The position numbers and the translations under genes are program-made. Below the pieces are notes generated by a model. That model searched no databases. It was not told where the DNA came from and was given only the letters and a program-made list of their open reading frames with translations. A stretch of DNA of 22,475 nucleotides from a bacterium. Lineage in GTDB: Bacteria; UBA6262; WVXT01. Positions 16,271 to 22,475 of this stretch are shown one piece after another. The number at the start of each line of letters is the position of its first letter. The first letter of the stretch is position 1. The DNA lies in assembly GCA_035530055.1 (NCBI GenBank), contig DATKVN010000006.1, positions 1 to 22,475 on the forward strand. Direction: 5' to 3'.

Positions 16271-17020
16271 GTGCATAACCAGAGACCATTCTTAGAAGCT
16301 AAAAATCTAAACAAGAGTTATTACCAGGATGAAATTGAGGTTAGAGCACTTGTGGAAATTAATCTAAAGATAATGGAGAAGGAAGTAGTGGCGATTTTTG
16401 GTCCCTCGGGTGCTGGAAAGAGCACTTTGCTCCACATTCTTGGTGCCTTAGATCGTCCAACCAAAGGGGAGGTTATTTTTCAAGATAGTAATATTACTAC
16501 CTTATCCGATAATGAACTTGCCCGGTTGCGAAACAGAGAGGTTGGTTTTATTTTTCAGTTTCACCATCTTCTGCCTGAGTTTACTGCACTGGAAAATGTG
16601 ATGATGCCTCTCCTGATAGCTCAAAGCTCTTCTGGTAAGGATAGGGTCAGTAGTTTTCCCTCGGGGAAAATGAAACAGATAAGGGAAAAAATCGAAGAGG
16701 AATCTTTAAGAATCTTGACTGAGGTGGGTTTAAAAGATAGAATAAATCACAGCCCGTCCGAGTTATCAGTAGGTGAGCAGCAGCGAGTAGCTGTAGCGCG
16801 GGCGTTAATCAATAGTCCCCAAGCAATTTTAGCTGACGAACCAACGGGAAATCTGGATAGAAAGACAGGAGACTCAGTCTTTGAGCTCCTTTTAGAACTG
16901 AATCAGGAAAGGGGAAAGGTATTAGTAATTGTTACCCATAATGAGGTGTTGGTGGAGAGGATAGCGAGTTTACACTCTGGGAAAATTATCCATTTACGCG
17001 ATGGCAAAATAATAAATTAA
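16271..17020 (+). CDS. lolD: Lipoprotein-releasing ABC transporter ATPase LolD
   Basis: This cytoplasmic ATPase powers the LolC/E permease encoded 15 bases upstream. In its 249 residues it has Walker [10 protein letters not shown] (44-52), Q-loop region [10 protein letters not shown], Walker B ILADEP with Asp189-Glu190, and the switch His223 (VTHN). Two oddities: the ABC signature reads LSVGE (165-169) instead of LSGGE/LSGGQ, and a Ser/Lys-rich stretch (about 117-134) is inserted before the signature helix relative to typical LolD. The start is GTG with a purine-rich GAGGGGAAGG upstream. LolD rather than another MacB-type ATPase is inferred from the neighbour. Confidence 0.93.
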   Translation: MHNQRPFLEAKNLNKSYYQDEIEVRALVEINLKIMEKEVVAIFGPSGAGKSTLLHILGALDRPTKGEVIFQDSNITTLSDNELARLRNREVGFIFQFHHLLPEFTALENVMMPLLIAQSSSGKDRVSSFPSGKMKQIREKIEEESLRILTEVGLKDRINHSPSELSVGEQQRVAVARALINSPQAILADEPTGNLDRKTGDSVFELLLELNQERGKVLVIVTHNEVLVERIASLHSGKIIHLRDGKIIN

Positions 17021-17037
17021 TACAAAAAGGAGGGTTA

Positions 17038-17913
17038 ATGGCACAGAAAATCTATCTGAATGGCAAATTGGTTCCTCGAGAAGATGCCAGGATTTCTGTT
17101 TTCGACCATGGACTGCTATACGGAGATGGGGTCTTTGAGGGAATTCGGGCATACGATGGTCGTGTATTTAGATTATCTCAACACCTGGACCGCCTCTACG
17201 ATTCAGCCAGAGCAATTGCACTTAAAATTCCTTTGACCAAGAAAGAGATAGAAGAAGCTGTAATTCAGACTTTAAGAGCAAATAGTTTAAAAAGTGGTTA
17301 TATCCGCTTGGTGGTGACCAGGGGAGAAGGTGATCTGGGTCTTGACCCCAGGAATTGTGGAAAGCCGGCGGTGTTCATTATAGCAGATAAGATCGAGCTT
17401 TATCCTGAAGAGTGGTATAAGAAAGGTTTAGAATTGGTTACTGTGGCCACAAAGAGAAATATTTCCGAAGCAATAGATCCAGGGATAAAATCGCTGAATT
17501 ATCTTAATAACATTTTGGCAAAGATTGAAGCAGGCTTGCAAAATATGCCTGAGGCTGTAATGCTTAACAAAGATGGCTACGTTGCAGAATGTACTGGAGA
17601 TAATATCTTCATTGTGGAAGAGAATGTGTTAATTACTCCTCCTTTTTATGTGGGTGTACTTGCCGGTATCACCCGTCAAACAGTAATCGAACTGGCAAGA
17701 GAAAAATTAGACCTTCTGGTGAAGGAGGAAGTGTTTACCCGATTCCATCTGTACACTGCAGATGAGTGTTTCTTGACTGGCACAGCTGCAGAAGTGATTC
17801 CTGTAGTTAAGATTGACGGTCGAAAGATAGCGGAGGGAAAACCAGGAAAGATTACCACAAGACTCATCAAAGAATTTCGGGATTTAACGAAAAAAGAAGG
17901 CACGAAAACATAA
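17038..17913 (+). CDS. ilvE: Branched-chain amino acid aminotransferase (class IV, PLP)
   Basis: It transfers amino groups between glutamate and the keto acids of leucine, isoleucine and valine, in the cytosol with pyridoxal phosphate. The 291-residue protein matches the short prokaryotic BCAT. It has FDHGLLYGDGVFEG (22-35), the PLP-binding Lys151 in GIKSLNYLNN, Glu184 in AECTGDNIF, and a C-terminal LTGTAAEV cofactor-phosphate segment. A perfect AGGAGG precedes the ATG, and the gene is 17 bases after lolD, so it is probably cotranscribed. D-amino-acid aminotransferase and aminodeoxychorismate lyase share the fold, but the length and motifs favour IlvE. Confidence 0.92.
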   Translation: MAQKIYLNGKLVPREDARISVFDHGLLYGDGVFEGIRAYDGRVFRLSQHLDRLYDSARAIALKIPLTKKEIEEAVIQTLRANSLKSGYIRLVVTRGEGDLGLDPRNCGKPAVFIIADKIELYPEEWYKKGLELVTVATKRNISEAIDPGIKSLNYLNNILAKIEAGLQNMPEAVMLNKDGYVAECTGDNIFIVEENVLITPPFYVGVLAGITRQTVIELAREKLDLLVKEEVFTRFHLYTADECFLTGTAAEVIPVVKIDGRKIAEGKPGKITTRLIKEFRDLTKKEGTKT

Positions 17914-17942
17914 TAGACAGTAGACACTGGATTTGGCACTTT

Positions 17943-18014
17943 GGAGTCCTCCCGAAAGGGAGGTTGGAGTGTCAAGCGAAAGCTTGACCCAGTGAAACTC
18001 TCGTTTCACACTCC
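17943..18014. repeat. REP cluster of three GGAG-footed hairpins upstream of mcsA
   Basis: Two plus-strand units start GGAGT: 17943-17963 with stem CCTCCC/GGGAGG, and 17966-17988 with stem GTCAAG/CTTGAC. One inverted unit (17992-18014) has stem GTGAAAC/GTTTCAC and ends ACTCC. The loops are GAAA, CGAAA and TCTC. The outer TTGGAGT...ACTCCAG ends give a cloverleaf-like fold, but there are no tRNA signatures. Confidence 0.8.
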
Positions 18015-18033
18015 AGTTAGGGTGACGAAAAAT

Positions 18034-18084
18034 GGCACTCTGAAGAGTGCCCGACCAAATGGCACCGTAAACGGTGCCCGACCA
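18034..18084. repeat. Two tandem hairpins of GGCAC...GTGCCCGACCA type
   Basis: GGCACTC-TGAA-GAGTGCC (18034-18051) and GGCACCG-TAAA-CGGTGCC (18061-18078) are each followed by CGACCA, in direct orientation 27 bases apart. The stems differ at their inner bases but keep pairing. On the minus strand each unit begins TGGTCG, a foot different from GTAG or GGAG. They lie only 17 bases before mcsA. Confidence 0.75.
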
Positions 18085-18100
18085 GGTTAGGAGATAGCTT

Positions 18101-18622
18101 ATGCTTTGTGATGAGTGTAAAAAGAACGAGGCTATAATACATTTTACTCAGATTCTCAATAATAAAGTAACTAAATTTCATCTCTGTCAGGAGTGTGCTA
18201 AAGAAAAGGGAGTGGTGTTCCCTTCTCTGGATGAGGCGCTTTTCGAGGGCCCCCATCTTGCTTTAGCTTCCCTTTTGGCTGGACTTAGTGATATTGGCGT
18301 TCCCTATGCTCTGGAGAAGCCAAAAGTAGTCAGAAAGTGCCCCAACTGTAAGGCAACCTACGACGATTTCAGGGAATCGGGCAGGTTGGGCTGTTCTGAA
18401 TGTTATCGAACTTTTAAGAAGGAGCTTCTGCCCCTGTTGAGAAGGCTCCACGGTTCAGTCCAACACACAGGCAAAGTTCCCCTGCAAAAAGTCAGAGTAG
18501 GCAAAAAAGGTAAAGAGATAATGGAACTGCGCAGAGAATTACAGAAGGTAATAGAGAAAGAGGAATATGAAAAGGCAGCAGTAATAAGGGATAGGATAAA
18601 AGAATTAGAAAAGAAAAAATAA
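18101..18622 (+). CDS. mcsA: McsA, zinc-finger activator of the McsB arginine kinase
   Basis: McsA activates McsB and links it to ClpC in the arginine-phosphorylation quality-control system. The 173-residue protein has two four-cysteine zinc sites: Cys3/Cys6/Cys29/Cys32 and Cys80/Cys83/Cys98/Cys101. A C-terminal UVR (UvrB/C-type) helical hairpin spans about 138-173. The length is close to the Bacillus protein. AGGAG seven bases before the ATG supports the start. Its stop overlaps the mcsB start by one base. No ctsR gene precedes it, unlike the Firmicute operon, and I found no convincing promoter in the repeat-filled 187 bases upstream. Confidence 0.95.
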   Translation: MLCDECKKNEAIIHFTQILNNKVTKFHLCQECAKEKGVVFPSLDEALFEGPHLALASLLAGLSDIGVPYALEKPKVVRKCPNCKATYDDFRESGRLGCSECYRTFKKELLPLLRRLHGSVQHTGKVPLQKVRVGKKGKEIMELRRELQKVIEKEEYEKAAVIRDRIKELEKKK

Positions 18623-19677
18623 TGCAACTGCAAAATATGCTCAAACAAAAAATCGGGTGGTTAGAAAGTAAAGAGAAATCTCCGGGAATTGCAATTTCTT
18701 CACGGGTCAGGCTGGCGCGGAATCTGAACAGAGTCCCCTTTCCTCAGAAGGCTACCAGGAGAGAGCAGGAGGGGTCTTTTGAGAAAATTAAGGGTGCTTG
18801 TGAAGAGATTGCATATTTTAAGGGAGCTCCCATCCTCAATTTGCAAGAGTTCGACAGGGTGGATAGGCAGTTTTTGTTAGAAAGGCATTTGATTAGTTAT
18901 GAGCATTCTCGAGGAGATGGGGTCAGAGGATTAGTTATCGGGGACAGGGAACTTCTCAGCCTGATGATAAACGAAGAAGACCACCTGCGGCTTCAGGGAA
19001 TACAATCGGGGTTAGAGCTACAGCAGGCCTGGGATATTTTGAAGCAAATTGATGAACAGATGGATAAGAAACTCGATTATGCCTTCTCTCCTGAGATAGG
19101 CTATCTGACTGCCTGCCCGACGAATACAGGAACCGGGATGAGGGCTTCTGTGTTTATGCACTTACCTGCTTTGGTGATGAATGAAGAGATAAATAAGGTG
19201 TTGCAGGCGTTAAACAAGATTGGAATGGTCGCTCGAGGACTTTATGGAGAAGGAACTAAGGTGATGGGAGACCTGTTCCAGATTTCCAACCAGGTTACTT
19301 TAGGCCCTAATGAAGAGGGAATAATTGACAATTTGGAAAGAGTCGTAAAACAAGTTATCGATTACGAAATCAAAGGAAGAAAGACTCTGTTTAAAGAAAG
19401 TAAAGAAAAGATAATGGATGTGGTTTATCGTGCTTATGGAGTCCTGGTTAATGCCCGGCGGATAAGTTTTGCGGAGACGATGGAGTTTCTATCAAAAGTG
19501 AGATTGGGCATATATTTTGACATGAGCTTAGATACTAAATTGGATATATTGAATGAACTCACTATCTTGACTCAGCCGGCTCATTTACAGGAGTCGGTGG
19601 GTAAGGAGCTCGCGCCATCTAAACGGGATTTTATCCGCGCAGAGATGATTAGAGAAAAATTGAAAAGGAGAAAATAA
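18622..19677 (+). CDS. mcsB: Protein arginine kinase McsB
   Basis: McsB is a phosphagen-kinase-fold enzyme that phosphorylates arginines on aberrant proteins, marking them for ClpC-ClpP. In the 351-residue product I see the ATP-binding SSRVRLARN (26-34), the NEEDHLR loop (117-123) with the expected catalytic acidic residues, CPTNTGTGMR (165-174), and the C-terminal allosteric phosphoarginine-binding motif RDFIRA (335-340), matching the RDxxRA consensus. The ATG overlaps the mcsA stop (TAATG), implying coupled translation. Presence of RDxxRA separates it from metabolic arginine/creatine kinases. Confidence 0.96.
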   Translation: MQLQNMLKQKIGWLESKEKSPGIAISSRVRLARNLNRVPFPQKATRREQEGSFEKIKGACEEIAYFKGAPILNLQEFDRVDRQFLLERHLISYEHSRGDGVRGLVIGDRELLSLMINEEDHLRLQGIQSGLELQQAWDILKQIDEQMDKKLDYAFSPEIGYLTACPTNTGTGMRASVFMHLPALVMNEEINKVLQALNKIGMVARGLYGEGTKVMGDLFQISNQVTLGPNEEGIIDNLERVVKQVIDYEIKGRKTLFKESKEKIMDVVYRAYGVLVNARRISFAETMEFLSKVRLGIYFDMSLDTKLDILNELTILTQPAHLQESVGKELAPSKRDFIRAEMIREKLKRRK

Positions 19678-19693
19678 TCCCCCTCACCCTGGG

Positions 19694-19716
19694 AAAAAGG
19701 GCTGGTCACCTTTTTG
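19694..19716. repeat. Small hairpin between mcsB and clpC
   Basis: AAAAAGG and CCTTTTT form a 7-bp stem around GCTGGTCA, directly before the clpC ribosome-binding site. Read on the minus strand its core (GGTGACCAG) resembles the GTGACAG palindromes after secA and before lysS, so it may be a degenerate relative. It may also modestly attenuate clpC; both readings are inference. Confidence 0.4.
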
Positions 19717-19732
19717 GAAGGAGGTAAGTTAA

Positions 19733-22168
19733 ATGTTAAATAGATTTACTCAAAGGGCGCAGAAGGCTATTCTCTTAGCCCAACGGGAGGCAAAGAGACT
19801 GAATCACGATTATCTGGGCACTGAACATATCCTTTTAGGACTAATAGCCTTGGGAGAAGGCGTTGCTGCACAGGTGCTTCAGGACTTGGGAATCGATTTG
19901 AAAAAGGTGAGAAGAGAAGTGGACAAGACGGTAGGAACTGGAGACAACATTCTCCTGGTAGGAGAGGTGCCTTTTACTCCCAGAGCAAAAAAGGTTCTGG
20001 AATTGGCTATCCAGGAAGCACAGGATATGGGTCACAATTATGTGGGGACAGAACATCTGCTTTTAGGGCTAATCAGGGAAGAAGAAGGAGTGGCAGCTAA
20101 GGTTCTGGAGGGTCTGGGAGCAAGTTTAGAATTGGTAAGAGGGCAAATTATAAATCTCCTGGGTGAAGCTACTCCTCACGGAGCGCCCGGTAAAGAGAAG
20201 AGGAGAACTAAGACTCCTACCCTGGATGCTTATGGACGGGATTTAACGATATTTGCCAGTGAAGGAAAGCTCGATCCAGTAATTGGCAGGGGAACGGAGA
20301 TCCAGAGATTAATCCAGATACTTTGCCGGCGCACCAAAAATAATCCAGTGATGATTGGCGATCCCGGCGTGGGTAAAACTGCTATCGTTGAGGGACTGGC
20401 ACAGAAAATCTCTGACAAGAACGTACCGGAAATTCTATTGAATAAGAGAGTATTGATTCTCGATTTGGCTGGAGTTGTAGCCGGCACCAAATACCGGGGT
20501 GAATTCGAACAAAGACTAAAGCAAATAATAGATGAGATTCGCCGGTCTGAGGGCAACGTGATTCTGTTCATTGATGAACTTCATACGGTGGTGGGAGCTG
20601 GGGCTGCTGAAGGGGCAATAGATGCCTCCAATATGTTGAAACCAGCACTGGCAAGAGGAGAACTGCAATGTATCGGCGCTACTACTCTGGATGAGTATCG
20701 TAAATACATCGAGCACGACGCTGCTCTGGCAAGACGTTTTCAACCGGTGACTATTGACCCTCCCACGGTGGAGGAGACCATTGACATTTTGAAAGGGTTA
20801 AGGGATAGATACGAAGCCCACCATAGAGTTAAGATTACTGACGAAGCCCTCCATGCTGCGGCTACATTATCTCAAAGGTTCATTTCCAATCGCTTTCTGC
20901 CAGACAAGGCAATCGATTTAATTGATGAGGCTGGCTCGCGAGTAAGGCTTCAGACTACCACAAAACCTCCCGACTTAAAAGAAATTGAGAAAAAGTTAGA
21001 ATCTGTAAATAAGGAGAAGAAGGCAGCCATTGCTTCCCAGGAGTTTGAAAAAGCTGCCAGGTTGCGCGATGAAGAGAAAAAGATTGAACAGGAACTGCAA
21101 CAGACAAAAAAGTCCTGGGAGCAGAGAAAGGATAAGAAGGAAGGGACTGTAGTAGAAGAAGATATTGCTCATATTGTCTCTGAATGGACGGGGATTCCTG
21201 TGGTTAAGTTGACTGAGGAGGAAACGGAAAAACTCCTGCACATGGAAGAGGCTTTACACAAACGAGTTATTGCTCAGGATGAAGCAATAAAGGTTATTTC
21301 TCAAGCAGTGCGTCGTTCTCGTACAGGATTGAAAGATATTACTCGTCCTACTGGTTCGTTCATCTTCCTCGGGCCCACTGGGGTAGGAAAGACTGAATTG
21401 GCCAGAGCCTTGGCTGAGTTTATGTTTGGTGATGAAGAATCGATGGTGAGGTTGGATATGTCCGAGTATATGGAGAAGTTCAACGTTTCCAGGCTTGTCG
21501 GGGCTCCCCCAGGATATGTGGGTTATGAGGAAGGTGGTCAGCTTACGGAAAAGGTTCGCAGGAAGCCCTATTCGGTGATACTTCTGGATGAGATTGAGAA
21601 AGCTCATCCGGATGTGTTCAACATATTACTGCAAATTTTCGATTCCGGGCAGTTAACCGATAACCTAGGTCATAAGGTAGATTTTAAGAATACTGTAATC
21701 ATTATGACTTCGAATATTGGAGCCAGAGAGATAATCGGGGGTAAGACCTTGGGATTTTTGACTACCCAGGAAGTGGAACAGAGTTACAAGAGTATGAAGA
21801 AGAAAGTTCTGGATGAGATGAAGAAGGTTTTTCGCCCGGAATTTCTGAATCGAATAGATGAAGCTATAGTTTTTCATCCACTGAGCAAAGAAGATGTGAG
21901 AAGTATTGTCGATTTAATGCTTGAAAAAGTAACTCAGAGATTATCGGAGCAAGAGCTCACTCTTAAAGTTACTGATGGGGCTAAAGACTTTCTTGTGGAA
22001 AAGGGCTTTGACCCCCAGTTTGGTGCACGTCCTCTCAGGAGAGCAATTCAGAGATACCTTGAGGATCCTCTGGCTCAAGAAATCTTAGCTAAGAAAATAA
22101 AACCCCAGGCAAAGATCACTGCCGATTTTCAAGACGGCAAAATAGTATTTAAACTGTCAGGCTCCTAA
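19733..22168 (+). CDS. clpC: ClpC AAA+ unfoldase
   Basis: ClpC unfolds tagged substrates and feeds them to ClpP in the cytosol; in McsAB organisms the tag is phosphoarginine. The 811 residues contain two Clp N-terminal repeats (about 5-145), AAA+ domain 1 with Walker A GDPGVGKT (209-216), a UVR-type middle domain (about 425-460), AAA+ domain 2 with Walker A GPTGVGKT (547-554), and a ClpP-docking LGF tripeptide (near 673) in GGKTLGF. This layout is ClpC rather than ClpB, which has a longer middle domain and lacks the docking loop. A strong GGAAGGAGG precedes the ATG. It is the last gene of the mcsA-mcsB-clpC unit; clpP is not in this window. Confidence 0.97.
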   Translation: MLNRFTQRAQKAILLAQREAKRLNHDYLGTEHILLGLIALGEGVAAQVLQDLGIDLKKVRREVDKTVGTGDNILLVGEVPFTPRAKKVLELAIQEAQDMGHNYVGTEHLLLGLIREEEGVAAKVLEGLGASLELVRGQIINLLGEATPHGAPGKEKRRTKTPTLDAYGRDLTIFASEGKLDPVIGRGTEIQRLIQILCRRTKNNPVMIGDPGVGKTAIVEGLAQKISDKNVPEILLNKRVLILDLAGVVAGTKYRGEFEQRLKQIIDEIRRSEGNVILFIDELHTVVGAGAAEGAIDASNMLKPALARGELQCIGATTLDEYRKYIEHDAALARRFQPVTIDPPTVEETIDILKGLRDRYEAHHRVKITDEALHAAATLSQRFISNRFLPDKAIDLIDEAGSRVRLQTTTKPPDLKEIEKKLESVNKEKKAAIASQEFEKAARLRDEEKKIEQELQQTKKSWEQRKDKKEGTVVEEDIAHIVSEWTGIPVVKLTEEETEKLLHMEEALHKRVIAQDEAIKVISQAVRRSRTGLKDITRPTGSFIFLGPTGVGKTELARALAEFMFGDEESMVRLDMSEYMEKFNVSRLVGAPPGYVGYEEGGQLTEKVRRKPYSVILLDEIEKAHPDVFNILLQIFDSGQLTDNLGHKVDFKNTVIIMTSNIGAREIIGGKTLGFLTTQEVEQSYKSMKKKVLDEMKKVFRPEFLNRIDEAIVFHPLSKEDVRSIVDLMLEKVTQRLSEQELTLKVTDGAKDFLVEKGFDPQFGARPLRRAIQRYLEDPLAQEILAKKIKPQAKITADFQDGKIVFKLSGS

Positions 22169-22181
22169 CAGATGTCATTGC

Positions 22182-22298
22182 GGCTGTGTCATAATTAGAT
22201 TTTTTGTTTGGTAGCCGCAACCTTCAGGTTGCGTTCTCGACGGGGAAATTGCGCAGGCTAAAGCCTGCGACTACCAAAATTAGGGTTACGACACAGCC
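22182..22298. mobile_element. 117-bp MITE-like insertion with 7-bp target duplication
   Basis: GGCTGTGTCATAA (22182-22194) is inverted, with one mismatch, as TTACGACACAGCC (22286-22298). TCATTGC flanks it on both sides (22175-22181 and 22299-22305) and abuts the ends exactly, as expected for a 7-bp target-site duplication. The target is the TCATTGCG palindrome. Inside lies an inverted pair of GTAG-type REP hairpins (22210-22275). No coding capacity. Confidence 0.75.
22210..22275. repeat. REP pair with GGTAGCCGC / GCGACTACC ends
   Basis: The plus unit GGTAGCCGC starts at 22210 with stem GCAACCT-TC-AGGTTGC. The inverted unit ends GCGACTACC at 22275 with stem GCAGGCT-AA-AGCCTGC. It matches the outer units of the element between lysS and lolC/E, but the stems differ. 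It sits inside the 117-bp insertion. Confidence 0.8.
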
Positions 22299-22402
22299 TC
22301 ATTGCGAGGAGCCCCGCACAACAAATGTGCGGGACGACGAAGCAATCTCGAGATTGCTTCAGGACTTTGTTCTTCGCAATGACACTGCGTGTCAGCATAT
22401 TT

Positions 22403-22425
22403 CTCCGATCCTATCGGGGGTTTTT
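22403..22425 (+). terminator. Probable rho-independent terminator after clpC
   Basis: CTCCGAT-CC-TATCGGGGG gives a short GC-rich hairpin (core CCGAT/ATCGG), followed by TTTTT at 22421-22425. It is the first terminator-like structure after clpC, 235 bases beyond its stop. The stem is short, so efficiency is uncertain. Confidence 0.5.
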
Positions 22426-22475
22426 CTCCTATAAAAACCTGCCTTTTTGAAGAATTCCTATCTTTTCTTTCCAGA
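22426..22475. other. Window edge, no supported gene
   Basis: A minus-strand frame is open from the edge to TAG at 22429-22431 and would end in a short basic tail (WKEKIGILQKGRFL). It could be the C-terminus of a convergent gene, but 14 codons are too few to call. Confidence 0.2.

Larger units (their letters stand above)
22173..22384. repeat. TCATTGCG-type palindromic repeat, copy 2, interrupted by an insertion
   Basis: The left end TGTCATTGC (22173-22181) and right end CGCAATGACA (22375-22384) are the arms of the repeat also seen at 2208-2289. The interior has CCCGCACA/TGTGCGGG and the shared GCAATCTC/GAGATTGC stem. Removing 22182-22305 restores a continuous 88-base element beginning TGTCATTGCGAGGAG, close to the size of copy 1. 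Confidence 0.8.

Noticed and set aside
17941-18016. Cloverleaf-like fold that might be a tRNA
   Set aside because: It has outer pairing and inner hairpins, but there is no TTCGA-type T-loop, no anticodon arm of correct size and no acceptor CCA context. It matches the GGAG-type REP pattern better.
18034-18084. Tandem repeats that might be a short CRISPR
   Set aside because: There are only two units, the palindrome is the whole unit, and there is no spacer of constant length or neighbouring cas gene.
17914-18100. CtsR operator or sigma70 promoter for mcsA
   Set aside because: I found no tandem GGTCAAA-type heptads and no pair of -35/-10 boxes with acceptable spacing.
22204-22434. 76-codon plus-strand ORF after clpC
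   Set aside because: It translates the palindromic elements and the terminator, has no ribosome-binding site, and shows no protein-like composition.

Overview
This 22.5 kb window looks like a chromosomal segment from an uncultured diderm (outer-membrane) bacterium. The envelope genes point to a diderm: apolipoprotein N-acyltransferase (lnt), a LolC/E-type permease with its LolD ATPase, and a bifunctional PBP1A. The same segment carries mcsA-mcsB-clpC, the arginine-phosphorylation/proteolysis module best known from Firmicutes. That combination occurs in several candidate phyla (Omnitrophota- or Aerophobota-like lineages are possible), but I cannot place the organism from sequence reading alone. 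All gene families are recognisable except one membrane protein with an unusual domain order. I see no tRNA, rRNA, CRISPR array or complete transposase gene.

Layout. (1) Positions 1-2115, minus strand: 5' portion of a class A penicillin-binding protein, open at the window edge. (2) 2116-2422: divergent intergenic region with a good promoter on each side and a 168-bp palindromic insertion-like element between them. (3) 2423-5928: compact carbohydrate operon of a transaldolase-family aldolase, a DapA-family aldolase and an FGGY sugar kinase, closed by a very long hairpin terminator. (4) 6051-8807: secA. (5) 8808-9012: a cluster of REP-type hairpins. (6) 9013-13059: lnt, prfB (with an intact programmed +1 frameshift) and a TPR/coiled-coil/TM/HEAT membrane protein, tightly packed. 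(7) 13060-13369: repeats, then a strong promoter for lysS. (8) 13370-17913: lysS, lolC/E, lolD and a branched-chain aminotransferase. (9) 17914-18100: more REP-type hairpins. (10) 18101-22168: mcsA, mcsB, clpC. (11) 22169-22475: nested palindromic elements and a terminator.

The coding part is mostly housekeeping: protein export (SecA), lipoprotein maturation and sorting (Lnt, LolCDE), translation (RF2, LysRS) and protein quality control (McsAB-ClpC). Most of the unexplained signal is between genes. Almost every intergenic gap holds small palindromic elements. Many share the hallmark of REP sequences: a GTAG or GGAG tetranucleotide at the foot of a hairpin, usually in inverted pairs, with stem sequences that change from copy to copy while pairing is kept. 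The clearest event is at 22173-22384, where an element with GGCTGTGTC / GACACAGCC ends has inserted into a different palindromic repeat and appears to have made an exact 7-bp target duplication (TCATTGC). The best candidates for new biology are this mobile-palindrome ecology, the three-gene sugar operon of unknown substrate, and the TPR-TM-HEAT protein.
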